Made by a program: the position numbers and the translations under genes
The notes under the pieces: model-generated
Told to the model about the DNA's origin: nothing
Seen by the model: only the letters and a program-made list of their open reading frames with translations
Databases searched by the model: none
Shown here: in pieces, positions 33,380 through 45,170 of the stretch
Numbering within the stretch: the stretch's first letter is position 1
Layout of the letters: every line of letters begins with the position of its first letter
From: Sphagnum magellanicum
Lineage: Eukaryota; Streptophyta; Sphagnopsida; Sphagnales; Sphagnaceae
Length of the DNA: 64,000 bases
Direction: 5' to 3'
Assembly (NCBI GenBank): GCA_021904315.1
Contig: CM038911.1
Span: forward strand, 10,885,390 to 10,949,389

Positions 33380-36330
33380 GGTTTCAACATTAGATGTCCT
33401 CAAGTCCTTTCACTTAGGCCTTTATCATCTTCGTTTGTATAGTTGCATCCCCACCATTTTAAGGTGTGATGTACAAGTGACATTTCATTTTCCATTGGAT
33501 AAGCTAGTGCAAGACCCATATAATGTGGCAGCTTGGCACTTGTTCTTCTTGCTACCCCAATGGTGTTTTGTTTTACCTCTTTGTGGCAAGGTGACAGGGC
33601 ATAGGGAAATGTATATTCGATTTAAACATTTTATAGTAAGCAATTAGGAAAACTTGTAGGAGTTTTTCTTGCAAGCTCAAGTTTTGTTAGCTAGTTCAAA
33701 CTCCATCCCTTTTCCCCAGCATGATCCTTTAATTCATAAACGTTTGTTCTATAGTTTAGCCTTTGGCCATGTAAGGGAATACTTTCGAGTAGTTCGTGTT
33801 TTGGCATCATTTTCTCCCACACCCACGTCCTCTAACACCACCCTAGTTAACACTGCATTACACTTCAAATTAGATGGTTACTTCCCACTTTTCCTTGAAG
33901 ATTACAAGCTAGATTGGGACCTCAAGCTTTCTTCCGATTCTTTCAAGTTGGTGTTCCAACGCATGTTGCATTTATCAATAAATGGTCCTTCTGGGATGGT
34001 TTTGAACACCTTCGGGACTATTTTCACCCTAAATATTCAACAAGTAAATTCTTTTAGTTGTTCCAACTTTGTTTTTATATTGCATAGGGTCACATTTTAC
34101 TTCAAATTGCACGTGTCCTTGGAGCAACTCACTTTTTAGCCTTCAGGTGGAATTCATCTCGTTGCAATGGGGGAAACATTATATCAATTCACAAGCCTTG
34201 CTTTATGTCTTCAATTCTGTGAAATTTCTGCAACACACTTTTTCCCCATTAGTTTGGAGTTGTAATTAAAGGTGGCTATGAAGTAATAATCCATGGCATT
34301 AGATGCACCCTAGACTTTCACCCCAATTGGGTTATTCTTCAATTGGACGTGGCAAACGCCTTCAATTTAGTGTCAAGAAGGGTCATATTTCAAAAACTTC
34401 ATGTAGCGAGTGGGGACATCATATAATTCATCCCTTTTGTTCGTGCATTTTATGTATTTAAGTCTCCTTTATTTTATAGTCATTGTAATTGTGAAAGTGA
34501 TGTCATAATCATCCCATTTACCATGGGGATTCATCAAGGTGATCCTTGGGGGGGGGGGGGGGGGGGGGGGGCACTATTTGCTTTAACCCATTTTAGGGTT
34601 TACGTTCTACAATTAGTCATTTCCCCTTTTATTTACTTCCATCCATTGCAGATGACATTCACATCATAGGTCTCCCTTCAATTGTTTCATCTGTTTATGA
34701 ACATTTCCATATCGAACTTCGTGCGATAATTCTTTCCATCCAACCTAAAAAATGCATTGCATGGTTCCCACCCTTTAGCTTGCCACTAGACTTCAACACC
34801 CCATCCCAGTTTACCACCCCATTCAAAGGAATTAGAGTCTTGGGGGTTTCATTGTGCACCTTAACTTTCACATCGTCCTTCATCAAAGATGCCCTGCAAG
34901 AGGATGTTCAACATGTGGACCTTTTTCCTAAAATGGGTGATGTTTAGATGGTTTTTGGAATTCTAATTCGTTGTTTTGTGTAACGCCCATCATATCTTTT
35001 ATAATGCACACCTTCATTTTCCACCTTTAGAGAGTCCTTTATTTCTTTTGATTCCTCTTTCCATAAAATATTTAGACACCTTTTGGGTCCAGGATCCTTT
35101 GGTAGTTCAGAAGGACCTTTAGTTCATAAACAAACATCTCTCCCAAAATTATGGTGGCATTAGGCTTATATTAACATCTACCATCGCCCCAATAGCCTAT
35201 TTAGGGAGTTGGGCCTTTGTCACTTTAGTCATAGTTACAAGGTTTATGGTTGATCAATGTCCTTTCCTTCTTGAAGCCTTAATAAAAGTCAAAAACAACA
35301 CATTTCCTTTCTAGCAACACTTTAAGGTGGCATGTGATCTTATACTAACCCCAACTTGTGCCTGTTTTCTTCCATTTAAACAACACATTAGACAACAAAT
35401 GGTTCAACTTTAAGATTCCATGTTGGAGTGTTTGCACCATAATACCCTTTTCAAAATGCTCTCCGACGAAACATTTGAAGCCCATCGTGCCCGAATTTTA
35501 TCATGTTGTGACCCAGGGGTAGGCACTTGGTTTATAACTCAATTAGTTTTCCCGGCCTTTCGATTATCCTCCCTAGTTTTTTGCACAACACTTCATATGT
35601 GACTTGAACTACTCATCCTTCAATTATAGGCGTCTTTCGATGTGTGTGCACACATCCCATTGACCTTATGGGTATCCACCTCCTACGTTGTGTTCATGGC
35701 AACAAACGCATTGGAACCCATGATGTAATTTGTGACACCTTTGTCACCATAGCATGAGATGTTGGTTTTCATGTGGGATGAGAACAAGTACATGTGCTTC
35801 TTTCAACCACATTTAATTCCTCTTGTCAATGAGTCAACATTGTGTTTACCAAAGATGGCATTCGCACTTTAGCCGATGTTGTCATTTCTAATCCAACACA
35901 AGCATATTTATTTTTGTGATTTTGTGCAACTCAAGGATTTGCTACCTTGGATGTAACTCAAGCCAAGGAAAGGAGCTATTGCAATCGACACTTCATTCAT
36001 CAATTCTTCCCTTTAGCAATTGAAATATTTGGTTGCTTACATAAACATGTTGATGTGTTTTTACACAACTGTCCCAATGCCATTTGGAACTTGAAGGGGA
36101 TAGAAGGCCCTCATCTTTTTACCTTGGTCACTTTTCTTCATAAAAAAGTTTCAATCACATTACAAAGGATGCAAATGTCTTCTATCTTAAATTGGGCGAT
36201 AGCCGCAAGCTTAGTTACTTCCCAACTTCCACCCCTTCAAAACACACCTCCCATTGCCATGGCGGATCTATTGTAAGCCGTCAATTTTTGACATGTAAAT
36301 ATGGTTGACCTTCCACAGGCGGTCAATTAT
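33380..36330 (+). mobile_element. Decayed RT element, copy D
   Basis: Ordered landmarks in broken frames on the plus strand: FHLGLYHLRLYSCIP near 33400; DPYNVAAWHLFFLLPQW and GHREMYIRFKHF (33510-33640); pre-palm domain (33669-34139); LDVANAFN near 34345; an IHQGDPWG block near 34530, where the frame runs into a 24-bp G-run; IADDIHIIG near 34650 with the catalytic ADD intact; VTRFMVDQCPFLLEAL near 35245; HRARILSCCDPGVGTW near 35490; CVCTHPIDLMGIHLLRCVHG near 35650; and the C-terminal tail AIEIFGCLHKHVDVF (35947-36276). Several stops interrupt it. It aligns closely with copy B over its whole length. The family's RT would act by copying RNA at the integration site, as non-LTR elements do; that mechanism is inferred, since no endonuclease is visible. 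Confidence 0.78.
34548..34571 (+). repeat. Poly-G run, 24 bp, inside the RT domain of copy D
   Basis: The run directly follows the codons for GDP in the QGDPLG motif of the palm and breaks the frame. Copies A and B have ordinary GDPLG sequence at this place. Confidence 0.8.
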
Positions 36331-39300
36331 GGACATGCATAGATTTTCATAGCAACTTTGAGCCAACTTGACATCCTATCACTTCTCCCTTTTCCTTTAT
36401 TTTACTCCTTTGTACATTTCCCAAATTGTATATGTGTTTTTTAATAAAGATTTACATGTCTTTGATAATAAGTGATTGTTTTTCAGCACAAAATGACTGT
36501 TTCTCATCGGTCAACTACAATGATTGGCCAAGGTGGTGAGACTTAAATAGGTAGTCTCTCACTTTGCACAGTCCATCTTTTCATGTGCATGGGTGGGAAT
36601 GAAGGAGAAACTAAACATGACACATTGGATGTGCTTAAAACTGACAGAGGGTTGCTGGTGGGCATGCTCTAAGTGCATTACCACCCAGGTGAGGAATGTG
36701 TGGGCCTCTACCAATGTCTACCACGTCCGACAGTACTAGTGTGTTAACTTTTCGTATGCTACTTCATGCAGAGGTCCCTAACTTGAAAAAATAATGATCA
36801 TTAGGTCATGACTCGAGGTATTTATGTAAGTCTTAGAAGCACCACACCACAATATTTTACCCTTTGTAATTTGTTTTAGAGGGAATGGTTTCTTTGCCAC
36901 TCCATATTCATGGATGACAAGATGAACAAGTTTTCAGGTATAATAATTTATTAAAGGCAAATCTTCTTAAGAAATGGAAACTATACTGGTAGCAATAGTT
37001 ACCTACAAGCTGATAGTTTACATCACATGAGCAAGAGAGCAACATTCATTAATCAAAGGTCTTAAAGCAGTCAAGTTATTGAAGCTAGATTATGGGAATG
37101 ATGTTGTCATGAAGCCATCTTAAGATACTGATGACAAACTACCCAAATGTCTGAATGGCCATCACATGGGTCTTTTAAGATCCACACAGTTACCATTATC
37201 CTTTGATGGGTATTTAGTGCCAGTATCTAAAATATGGGTATAACAGCTGAGTATATGAAAGGCTGGAAACAGTACCTGTCTGTCTATATACCCACGGTTC
37301 CAGCTTGGTATCCCCTTGAAACCACTCTTGGGCAGTTCTTTACTTTCATGAAGAACCTCCGGTTTCAGTTCTAAAAATTAAATTAGAATAGTTCCAGTTC
37401 CAGTTCCACACATAAGTGGAATCAGTACTCCATGTTCAGTTCTTCAAGAAATAAATTCTAGTTCAGTTATAACACCAGCTTCCTCTCAATTCATGGTGAG
37501 CTTTTTGTCCACAATCGAGCACAATATGTACTGTTCTGGGTGCTATGCTATATCACATGACAGAAATGCCTCATATTTGACAACAGAAAGCCTAATTAGG
37601 TTCCTTAATGTGATTGTCACTCCTGTTAATTAGGTTCCTTCAATGTGGTTGTCACTCCTGTTAATTAGGTTTCTTGATGGAGAATTAAAAAAAATTTGCA
37701 GCATTGTGGATGTGATGGGTATGACAAATATTTTGTTTGGGTTCCTGTCACTAGATTGCTCTGTATTTTGGCTTTTAAGCTATGTATACAAAGTGGCTTG
37801 TATTTCCAGCAGTAATTGGCATCCTTCTTTAACCACATCGATTTTGGGTGAGTTCATGTTTGTTGTCCTTAAGTAAATGTTACAAAATCCAATCTTATAC
37901 AGCACTAATGAATATACAACACCCACTAGTCAATGAATGATAGATCAATGTCCTCCTTATGTGATAAGAATGTGAATTTTTTCTAGAGTTCAAGGCTAGT
38001 AGAGGTGCATGGGAACGCAATGTAATGTAGGGTTAAACTGCAGATGAACCAAGAATCTTGAAGGACCTACTACTGCTGCTTTTAGCTGTGCAGCAAATCC
38101 TAGTTTCCTGTCCTTTTTCAGTTTGGGATCATCTTTGGAGTTGCTTCCATCTGTTGGTCAATTGTTGCGCAGAATGGAGGGGAGTGGTGCCAATCCCTTG
38201 TCAGCAGTGATAATGGTCGTCTGGGGTTCATTCTTCTTTCAATTCTGAAAACATCACAATTTCATCCTTCTTGAAAAGTAATTAGTTCAATCTCTTGACT
38301 ATCAATGAGAACAGCACTTGTGTAAGTAAATCATTCTGGAACACTGGTGGAAAAACAGTGAAGATTCCAGACTTAACTCTACTCTTTATATATGTGCACC
38401 TTATTATTTATTTATTTATTCTTTATTACTGTGATTGTTGCACAGAGGATTTTTTTGAATCATTTTTTATGTGTTCCCACACATATGGGAGGTGAGGTTG
38501 GAAGAGGATGAAATACATGCAAGAAAATCATGGGACACAACAGAGGAGGAGTCACTCTTAGAGTGGCATGGCAAGTCAAGGGGCATATAAAAAGGAGGGT
38601 TTCAGATTGGGGGATGGGTGAAACAAGCACTTGGAGAAGAGGAATGTAGGGACCCAGTCCTGATTCTATGAAAAATTGTCATTGTTTTCATTTCAGTTGT
38701 CTTCTTTCAAATTCCATTTGAGCTCTTGTACACTGCATTCAACCAGCACATTGCCAGTGGTCTTCTTAAGTAGGTGCATTTGTGACATCTTGATATCAAT
38801 ACCACAGGTGCTTGCAATCTGCTGTATGCTCTAGCAGTTACATTTGTGTTGGTTCATGTATTTTCCATTCTCATGGTTGCAATAACTGGATCCAGATTTG
38901 CTTCAATTGGAGGATATATCTTCTTCATACAAAAATTTAAAGTCATGGGTGTGTAAGTTGGCAGTTCAGCTGAATAACTCTCAGGCTCATATTAGCTCTG
39001 AGGCTGCTGCTGACAGCCTTATCCACAAGGTACTCTCTCATTAAGCATTTGTAGATGTCAGCTCATCTTGGGTCCATTGAAAACAGTTTGCAGATGTGTG
39101 CAGTGGGTTGTAATTGCAAAGAAAATCAGGCACCTCCTGCAATGCATCGGAGCTGGCATGCTTGGTGAAATTTTGAAGGAAAAGTCTTGATGTGAAGATT
39201 TGGGGTTGATCAGGTATTCTGGATAAATTTTGTGCAAACATGTATTGGAGTGTTCTATGATGCATTTGTGCTCCATGACTTTGATCTTCTTCGCCAAACC

Positions 39301-42300
39301 CTAATTGAGTGAATGGTTGTCTCTCAGGTTTTTCATTCTCCTCTGATTGAACTCAGGTCATGTTTGACTCAAATCTGATTTCTTACAGAAGCAAGAAGTT
39401 AATTGTCTTGTAGGACTTTCAAGTTGGAAATAGGATCTGCCATGAGATGAAGGTGTGCTTGTAGATTAGTTAGCTTGGATCTGGTTGGATAAAAATGCCT
39501 TCCTTTGGATTCCTGTGTCATGAATTAAATTGGAGATGGAGTATTTCAAGTGATGAACAATGTCATGGAGAGTCTAGTGCCTTATGCTTTGAATCTTTAT
39601 GCCAAAAGGAAGACCCTCAAGTAAGTGGTGCATAAACTCACTGTTCAGTGAAGGTGTTATCTATACTATGATCTTGATATCTGCTCTGAGGATCTATATG
39701 TCTTTACGTTCCAGTTGAGGATTGCATGGCCATCACATAGCTTCACCAAATTCCAGGCTGGTTTGTGCTCCGTAATGGTGGGCCTAAGTTGTAGCCCTTC
39801 CTACTAACCAAGAAGATCAGAATGGGAAGGGAAAAAGGCACTTGCTGAATAAGTGACTGATCTTTGCACAGAAGGTATTGAGAATGACTACTTGAAACCA
39901 TGTTCTGTGACAGAAATTGCAAAGAACTAATATGATGGCCTCTTTGATGGTGCATGGGTTTCTAATAATCTCTCACGACCTATCATTGCAGTTTGACAGC
40001 CAATATACCCCTAGATCCCCTTTTCAGCATTTGCTCTCCATCTACAGAACTCCAGTGTAGGAAACTGTTGTAGGTATGAGATGTTTATGGCAAAAGACAA
40101 TTCCAAGTAGACTGATGCCCTTCACAATTTGGCATTGTGGTCCTGTCTGGCTCCTTCTGGCCTATTGTTGCTGTCTTCTCCCTTGTGGTAATTTTCTTTT
40201 CAAGCCAATTTGGTTCATTTGTGAGAGCAGTGCTGAATCCCTGCCTCTAAGATCCACACGATGAGGATCAGAGCTGTAGCAGGTACATTCAGATGAATAA
40301 TTTTGGCCAGAATAGAAAGGACACATTGTATCCTAGACCTTCAATGCAAGAATTGTTCCTCCTTGACTGCAGTGATTATGAAAACATATGGAGTGTGCAT
40401 CAGTTTGACAATAGTCAAGAGCTTGGTGTTTACTCAGACTTACATAGACTATGATCATTATTGTTTACTGAATGGTGAGACTGTTTGAACCCATTATCTA
40501 CAGGGTTGCTTTCTGTACATTTCTCAAATTAGCTTAATTTGGAGAACAAGAACCCAGGTTATTGGTCAGGGACAAGACAAAAGCACCATTCTTCCAGTAA
40601 AATGGAACTCTTATTAACTTGCAGAATAATTTGGTTGAGATAGTGTCAGATTCATTCAAGCTTTTGGAGATGCCGAGGCATCCAGTTCCACATCTGGTTG
40701 GGTCCATCAGGGCACAGATCAACATTTTCCAGGTGACTCTTACCCTTTGAAGCAAAAGACTTTTGGTCCAAAAGTTACAGGAAGGTTTGAAATTAAAAGT
40801 AGCAAATGTTCAAAGATTTGATCTTATTCTGATTTACTTTTGTGTGTGTTTCAAAGTTGATGAGCAAGTGTACAATTGTTCAAAACAGTGCTCTAGATGC
40901 AGACTACATCATGGAAAAAGTCTAATTAGAGGGCATCTTAACAAGAAGTCAGATATCATGATGTCAGGGCCTCATCATATCCCATCCTATGGTGTCAAAT
41001 TGGGTCATGGAATACAGATTTTTATTTTTGGGAATAGTAGGGATTTGTACCTAAAGGAAGAGCACAATGGCTTAATTTTCTGATCCATACCCCATGGACC
41101 TGTTTTCTGATCCACACCCCAATGGCCAAATCACTAGTACACATGAAAACAGTGTCATCGATGTACAGCATCTTAGTTCTTGTTATTATTTGTTAGTGTT
41201 TTTGGCCCTTCAGAATTCAATTACCAGTGCAGATGTTACCCTTAGGATACAACCAATTAGGCAATATCAAGCATAAAGAAGTCCATCCTAATTGCTGAAG
41301 TCCTCAAAATTCTGATGGAAAAAGGGTGGAAAGATTGGTGCAGTATTTGGGTGGGGCAGCTATTTGCAAGTAATTGCGTATTGCTTATTCATGTATGACA
41401 AAGGTGAGAAATGGAGTCTACCCAGGGCTTGCAGCTGTCCTTGTTCTAGAGCATTGCTTATTGGCTGCCAGATTCAGCCATTCTTGGTTTGCTCCTGCGG
41501 TACTACTATACATTCTAGTCACTTAACAGTCATGGCTTGCAAACATTTTCATTGATCATACAAGTCTCACTTTCATTCACAGAGATGCAGACATTTGCTT
41601 TATGGGAGCTGTTTGCATCCAATGAACTGTTGGGTTGTCAACTTGCAGGACATAATGCATTTAGAATATAGGCTCTGATCACCAGCATGTGTCTGACAGC
41701 TCAATGTGTGACCATGACGGAGGTTATTTTCAAGATCTTGACCTCTCAATGAGTTGACTGTCTGCTGTCATGATTGATCTGATGGTGGCATTGAAAACTA
41801 AAGTGCCAGCATGGGTGAAAGCTGAGAGACAGAAGCAATTACAGGAAGACTGCTCCCTTAAAGTCTTACAATTGGTTGGTGCCAAAAGTTCTGCACTCTG
41901 ATGGTGAAAATATAAAACTGGTAATTTGCAATAGGCTATCCTGTTGGCTGGGGTTGCTCATTTTCTTAGACAGGTTAAGATTCTTTGACCTTGAAATCTG
42001 TAACAAGATTTGACCAGTGTGGGGTGCCCTACCAATTCAGGGCTTCACCTCTTCAATGTTCCTCTCATCTTTGCAATGTATGATGCCAGAATCTGTTCCT
42101 TGCTTTGTCTTTCAAAGAACTATAGGAGACTTGTATATCAGAATCTACAATTTAAAGAGAGGCTCAACCCTATCTAGTTACCAGAGAAACATCTATAACA
42201 GGCAAGTCCAATGTCTTTTAATATTGAGGTATGGTAATAATGTAATAGCCACCATGAATTCATATATTATCATACTGCTCACAATTCTGCAACATAATTA

Positions 42301-42450
42301 CAACATAAATGATCACCATAAAATGTTTTGGATGATCCTCCATGGGGTGTGCCTCAACCCGCAAAGGAACGAAGAAGTACATATTGAAAGTTAACCTAAT
42401 CTAACCTAATTTGCATTGAAAGTTGGAGTTAATGCTTTTATACACACTGC
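36331..42450. other. Six kb without a recognised gene
   Basis: Composition is less AT-rich than the flanks (similar to the introns and UTRs of the two intact genes), so it may be old transposon DNA or non-coding transcript. An unbroken hydrophobic frame of about 49 codons at 38815-38960 and frames at 39041-39265, 40763-41083 and 42017-42394 could not be assigned. A three-copy 34-35 bp tandem repeat lies at 37593-37678. Confidence 0.4.
37593..37678 (+). repeat. Short tandem repeat, about 2.5 units of 34-35 bp
   Basis: Units begin TAATTAGGTTCCTT at 37593, 37627 and 37662 and contain GTCACTCCTGT. The last unit is partial. Confidence 0.75.
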
Positions 42451-44367
42451 CTATGATACTGAAACAACAAGCTCACATGCTGATCTTGGCCCCAATGAAT
42501 CAGCCATGTTTAGAGAATCATCAGGTTGACGACAGGAATCATACTTTTGGCCAATGGCTTGCAGCAGTTGATAGACATCATACATGGATGGCCGCTCCCT
42601 GGCAGCTGAGCTAACACATAACAATGCCAACTTCAGAATCTGCTTCATCTCTTCATCTGCACCTTTGCCAGTCAATGTACTGTCTATAGCATCAGTTATG
42701 CGGCCATTGGCAGAAAGCATCCTGACCCAGTCCACCAGAAGCCCCTTGAAGCTGCTGCTGTCCACTAACATGTCAGCAGGTTTTTGGCCAGTTACAAGCT
42801 CAAGCAAAACCACCCCAAAACTGTACACATCACCACGTGTGGTAGCCATGAGTGTGCGCACATACTCAGGAGCAACATAACCCACATCTCCAAAATTGCC
42901 ATTTACAAAGGTGCTGATATGTGTGTCCATTGTGGGGTTCATAAGCCGTGCAAGCCCAAAGTCTGTGATCCTTGGTTCAAATTCTTCATCCAGTTGTATG
43001 CTGTTTGCACTAATATTGCGGTGAATGATGCATGGATTGCAGGTATGGTGCAACCATGCAAGGCCTCTTGCTGCACCAATGGCAATCTTCAGACGAGTCG
43101 GCCACTCCAAAGACGCCTTCTCAAATCTCTCATGTAATTGGTACTTTAGGCTCCCATTAGGCATATGTTTATACACAAGAAGATGCTCACTACCTGCCAC
43201 ACAGTAGCCTAGCAATGGAACCAAGTTTCGGTGTTTGAGCTGTCCAAGTGTCTCCATTTCCATCCTGAATTGTTGTTCACTGTGAACAGAGCCATGCAAC
43301 CGCTTGATTACCAAGACTGAGCCATCAGGGAGCTCAGCTCTGTAGATTGTGCCACTGTGACTGGAGCCAATATATGCACCCTTGCTAAAGTCATTTGTAG
43401 CCTCCATGAGGTCAGCAAACCAAAGCTTTATCAAGGGCTTCTCAAAAATTACAACCCCAATTGACTTTGGCCCTCTAATGCGCTTGGCCCACTTTCTCTC
43501 ATCCCACATCATGGCTGCCTCTGCTTTGTTGGTTCTGTGTATGAGAAACCAGAAAATCAAGGCTCCAATTGCCAACACTGCAGATGCACTTCCGATTGAG
43601 CTTCCCACTATGACACCTGGGTTAGTCATCATCCTCCTGGCTGGTGGTGAGTTGGTGCATGTGTTAGGCAGAGGTGGTCCACATAAGCTTGGATTGTTCT
43701 CAAAACTGCTAGCATCAAAACATGGCTTGTGCTCAAGTTCTTGGTCCACCACAAATGTACTTGGGATTGATCCTTCCAAACAATTGCTTGAGACATTGAA
43801 CTTCTGCAGACGACCCAAGATCCCAATCTCACCTGGTATTGTTCCCGACAATTCATTGTTGTTCAGCATGATGTTGTTCAAGAAGGAGCATTGTGCCAGA
43901 TTGGGAGGAATGTTACCGGTGAGGTTGTTTTTGGAGAGGTCTAAATCAACAAGATTAGGAACAACATCTGAACACAAGCTCTGGGGGATAGGGCCTGTAA
44001 AGCTGTTGTCAGATAAGTCCAGTCGTGTAAGAGCTCTACAACTGCTTAATCCATCAGGGAAGGACCCTGTGAGTTGTGAACCTGCTAACTGGATGAAGTA
44101 AACAGGGGGAGCATTGTTGCCATAGCATGTCACTCCATGCCAGTCACAAATTGAAGAGCTTGTGGTCTCATTCCAGTCTGCTAGAAGCCCTTGAGGATCA
44201 CCCACCGACTCCTTAAACTTCTGCAAACAGATCAGATCATCTGCATCTGACAATGACACCATGGCCACTGTTTGCATCCATGCAAACCCTAAGACTAACA
44301 TCGTGATCATCACCTCCAAGGAGTAGTACTCAGTAGTTGCAGCCTGCATGATCAAAGCTCTTGGCAT
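42451..44367 (-). CDS. BIR1: BIR1-like LRR receptor kinase (atypical kinase)
   Basis: Single-exon receptor kinase. The frame is open back to an ATG at 44508 (685 codons), but I prefer the ATG at 44367 (639 codons): the extra 47 residues are Arg/Lys/Glu-rich translation of a CT-repeat leader, while ATG 44367 puts the hydrophobic stretch VMITMLVLGFAWMQTVAM at a signal-peptide position. Numbered from 44508: LRR N-cap with CDWHGVTC (121-128), about five LRRs (136-250), a membrane segment (298-323), kinase 372-655. Lys402 (VIK), DFG (516-518) and APE (546-548) are kept. The Gly loop lacks its middle Gly (GSSHSG) and the catalytic loop reads HRNIS, with Asn for the catalytic Asp. HRNIS, DFGLARLMNP, STFVNG and VYQLLQAIG are BIR-clade marks. 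In Arabidopsis BIR1 binds BAK1 and restrains immune signalling at the plasma membrane. Confidence 0.88.
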   Translation of the reverse strand: MPRALIMQAATTEYYSLEVMITMLVLGFAWMQTVAMVSLSDADDLICLQKFKESVGDPQGLLADWNETTSSSICDWHGVTCYGNNAPPVYFIQLAGSQLTGSFPDGLSSCRALTRLDLSDNSFTGPIPQSLCSDVVPNLVDLDLSKNNLTGNIPPNLAQCSFLNNIMLNNNELSGTIPGEIGILGRLQKFNVSSNCLEGSIPSTFVVDQELEHKPCFDASSFENNPSLCGPPLPNTCTNSPPARRMMTNPGVIVGSSIGSASAVLAIGALIFWFLIHRTNKAEAAMMWDERKWAKRIRGPKSIGVVIFEKPLIKLWFADLMEATNDFSKGAYIGSSHSGTIYRAELPDGSVLVIKRLHGSVHSEQQFRMEMETLGQLKHRNLVPLLGYCVAGSEHLLVYKHMPNGSLKYQLHERFEKASLEWPTRLKIAIGAARGLAWLHHTCNPCIIHRNISANSIQLDEEFEPRITDFGLARLMNPTMDTHISTFVNGNFGDVGYVAPEYVRTLMATTRGDVYSFGVVLLELVTGQKPADMLVDSSSFKGLLVDWVRMLSANGRITDAIDSTLTGKGADEEMKQILKLALLCVSSAARERPSMYDVYQLLQAIGQKYDSCRQPDDSLNMADSLGPRSACELVVSVS

Positions 44368-45170
44368 GGCGTCTTCACTCTGAAACCCTATTTTTTTTCT
44401 CTCTCTCTCGCTCTTTTCTTTCTTTTTTCGCTGTCTGTCTGCCCTGGTCTCAATATTTCTTCTCCATGCACAAAGTGTTTTACTGAAGTGTGGACCAGGG
44501 CACTGCAAGCTGCTGTTGTTGTGGATGGTGACAACCCATGACGCAGTTTACATAGACAAAGAAGCAGCTACGGACTTGACCTGGAAATCTCAAGCGGCAT
44601 TACAAAGAGTTTGAGCTAGACTCCATACGCAGAAGAAGAAGAAGAAGAAGAAGAGTACACAAAAGAAGTACTACTATCTCCCCAGCTACTAGCAGTAAAA
44701 CCCAGCCCTGCTGCAAAACAAAAACACACAGAAAGCCGAAACAGTTGCCGAATTCATGACCCAATGCAGATCCAATGCTGCGACAAATGAGTAGAACAAG
44801 GAGCTGCCGCCAGCATACCTACTGCAGCAGTCGGTCCGACGTACAAATGAGTAGTAGTCATCGTCAGAAGCTTGCTGCAGCAAGCACGAAAATAAGATCA
44901 AAAGGCCTTTGCGTAAGAAACAGTCTGGGTGCGAACCACTGCTGCTGCTTCCAGCTTGCTCTTCCAAGACATAAAAAAAAAGCCCAGCAATAACGTACAA
45001 CAAGAACATGAAGTGGCTCGATCGTACTGAAAGCTGCTGCTGCTGCCGCGCAGCGCGCCGTCCGTCTTGAGAGATTCGCAGCAATACGAGAAGAGAGAGA
45101 GAGGGAGAGAGAGGGAGGCGTGGAATAGAACTGTTGGAAAGAAGAGACAAGGCAGCTAGCCAAGCTAAAG
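44368..45170 (-). promoter_or_regulatory. 5' leader and promoter of the BIR1-like gene
   Basis: On the gene's strand this has CT-rich tracts at 44392-44430, a (TTC)8 microsatellite (AGA repeat, 44631-44654 on plus) and a CT-rich run at 45088-45117. All are typical of plant 5' UTRs. GC rises near 45040-45060. A TATA box could not be assigned. ORFs at 44689-45150 and 44864-45163 are leader readings. Confidence 0.45.

Noticed and set aside
36663-36677. GGGCATGCTCTAAG as the right end of a MITE starting near 27221
   Set aside because: The two sites are 9 kb apart, flanks do not match and no target duplication pairs them.
38815-38960. Hydrophobic open frame as a membrane-protein exon
   Set aside because: Only about 49 codons, no splice-site support and no recognisable family.
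43382-44101. 239-codon plus-strand ORF opposite the receptor kinase
   Set aside because: It is the antisense shadow of the LRR and juxtamembrane part of the BIR1-like gene; no motif of its own.
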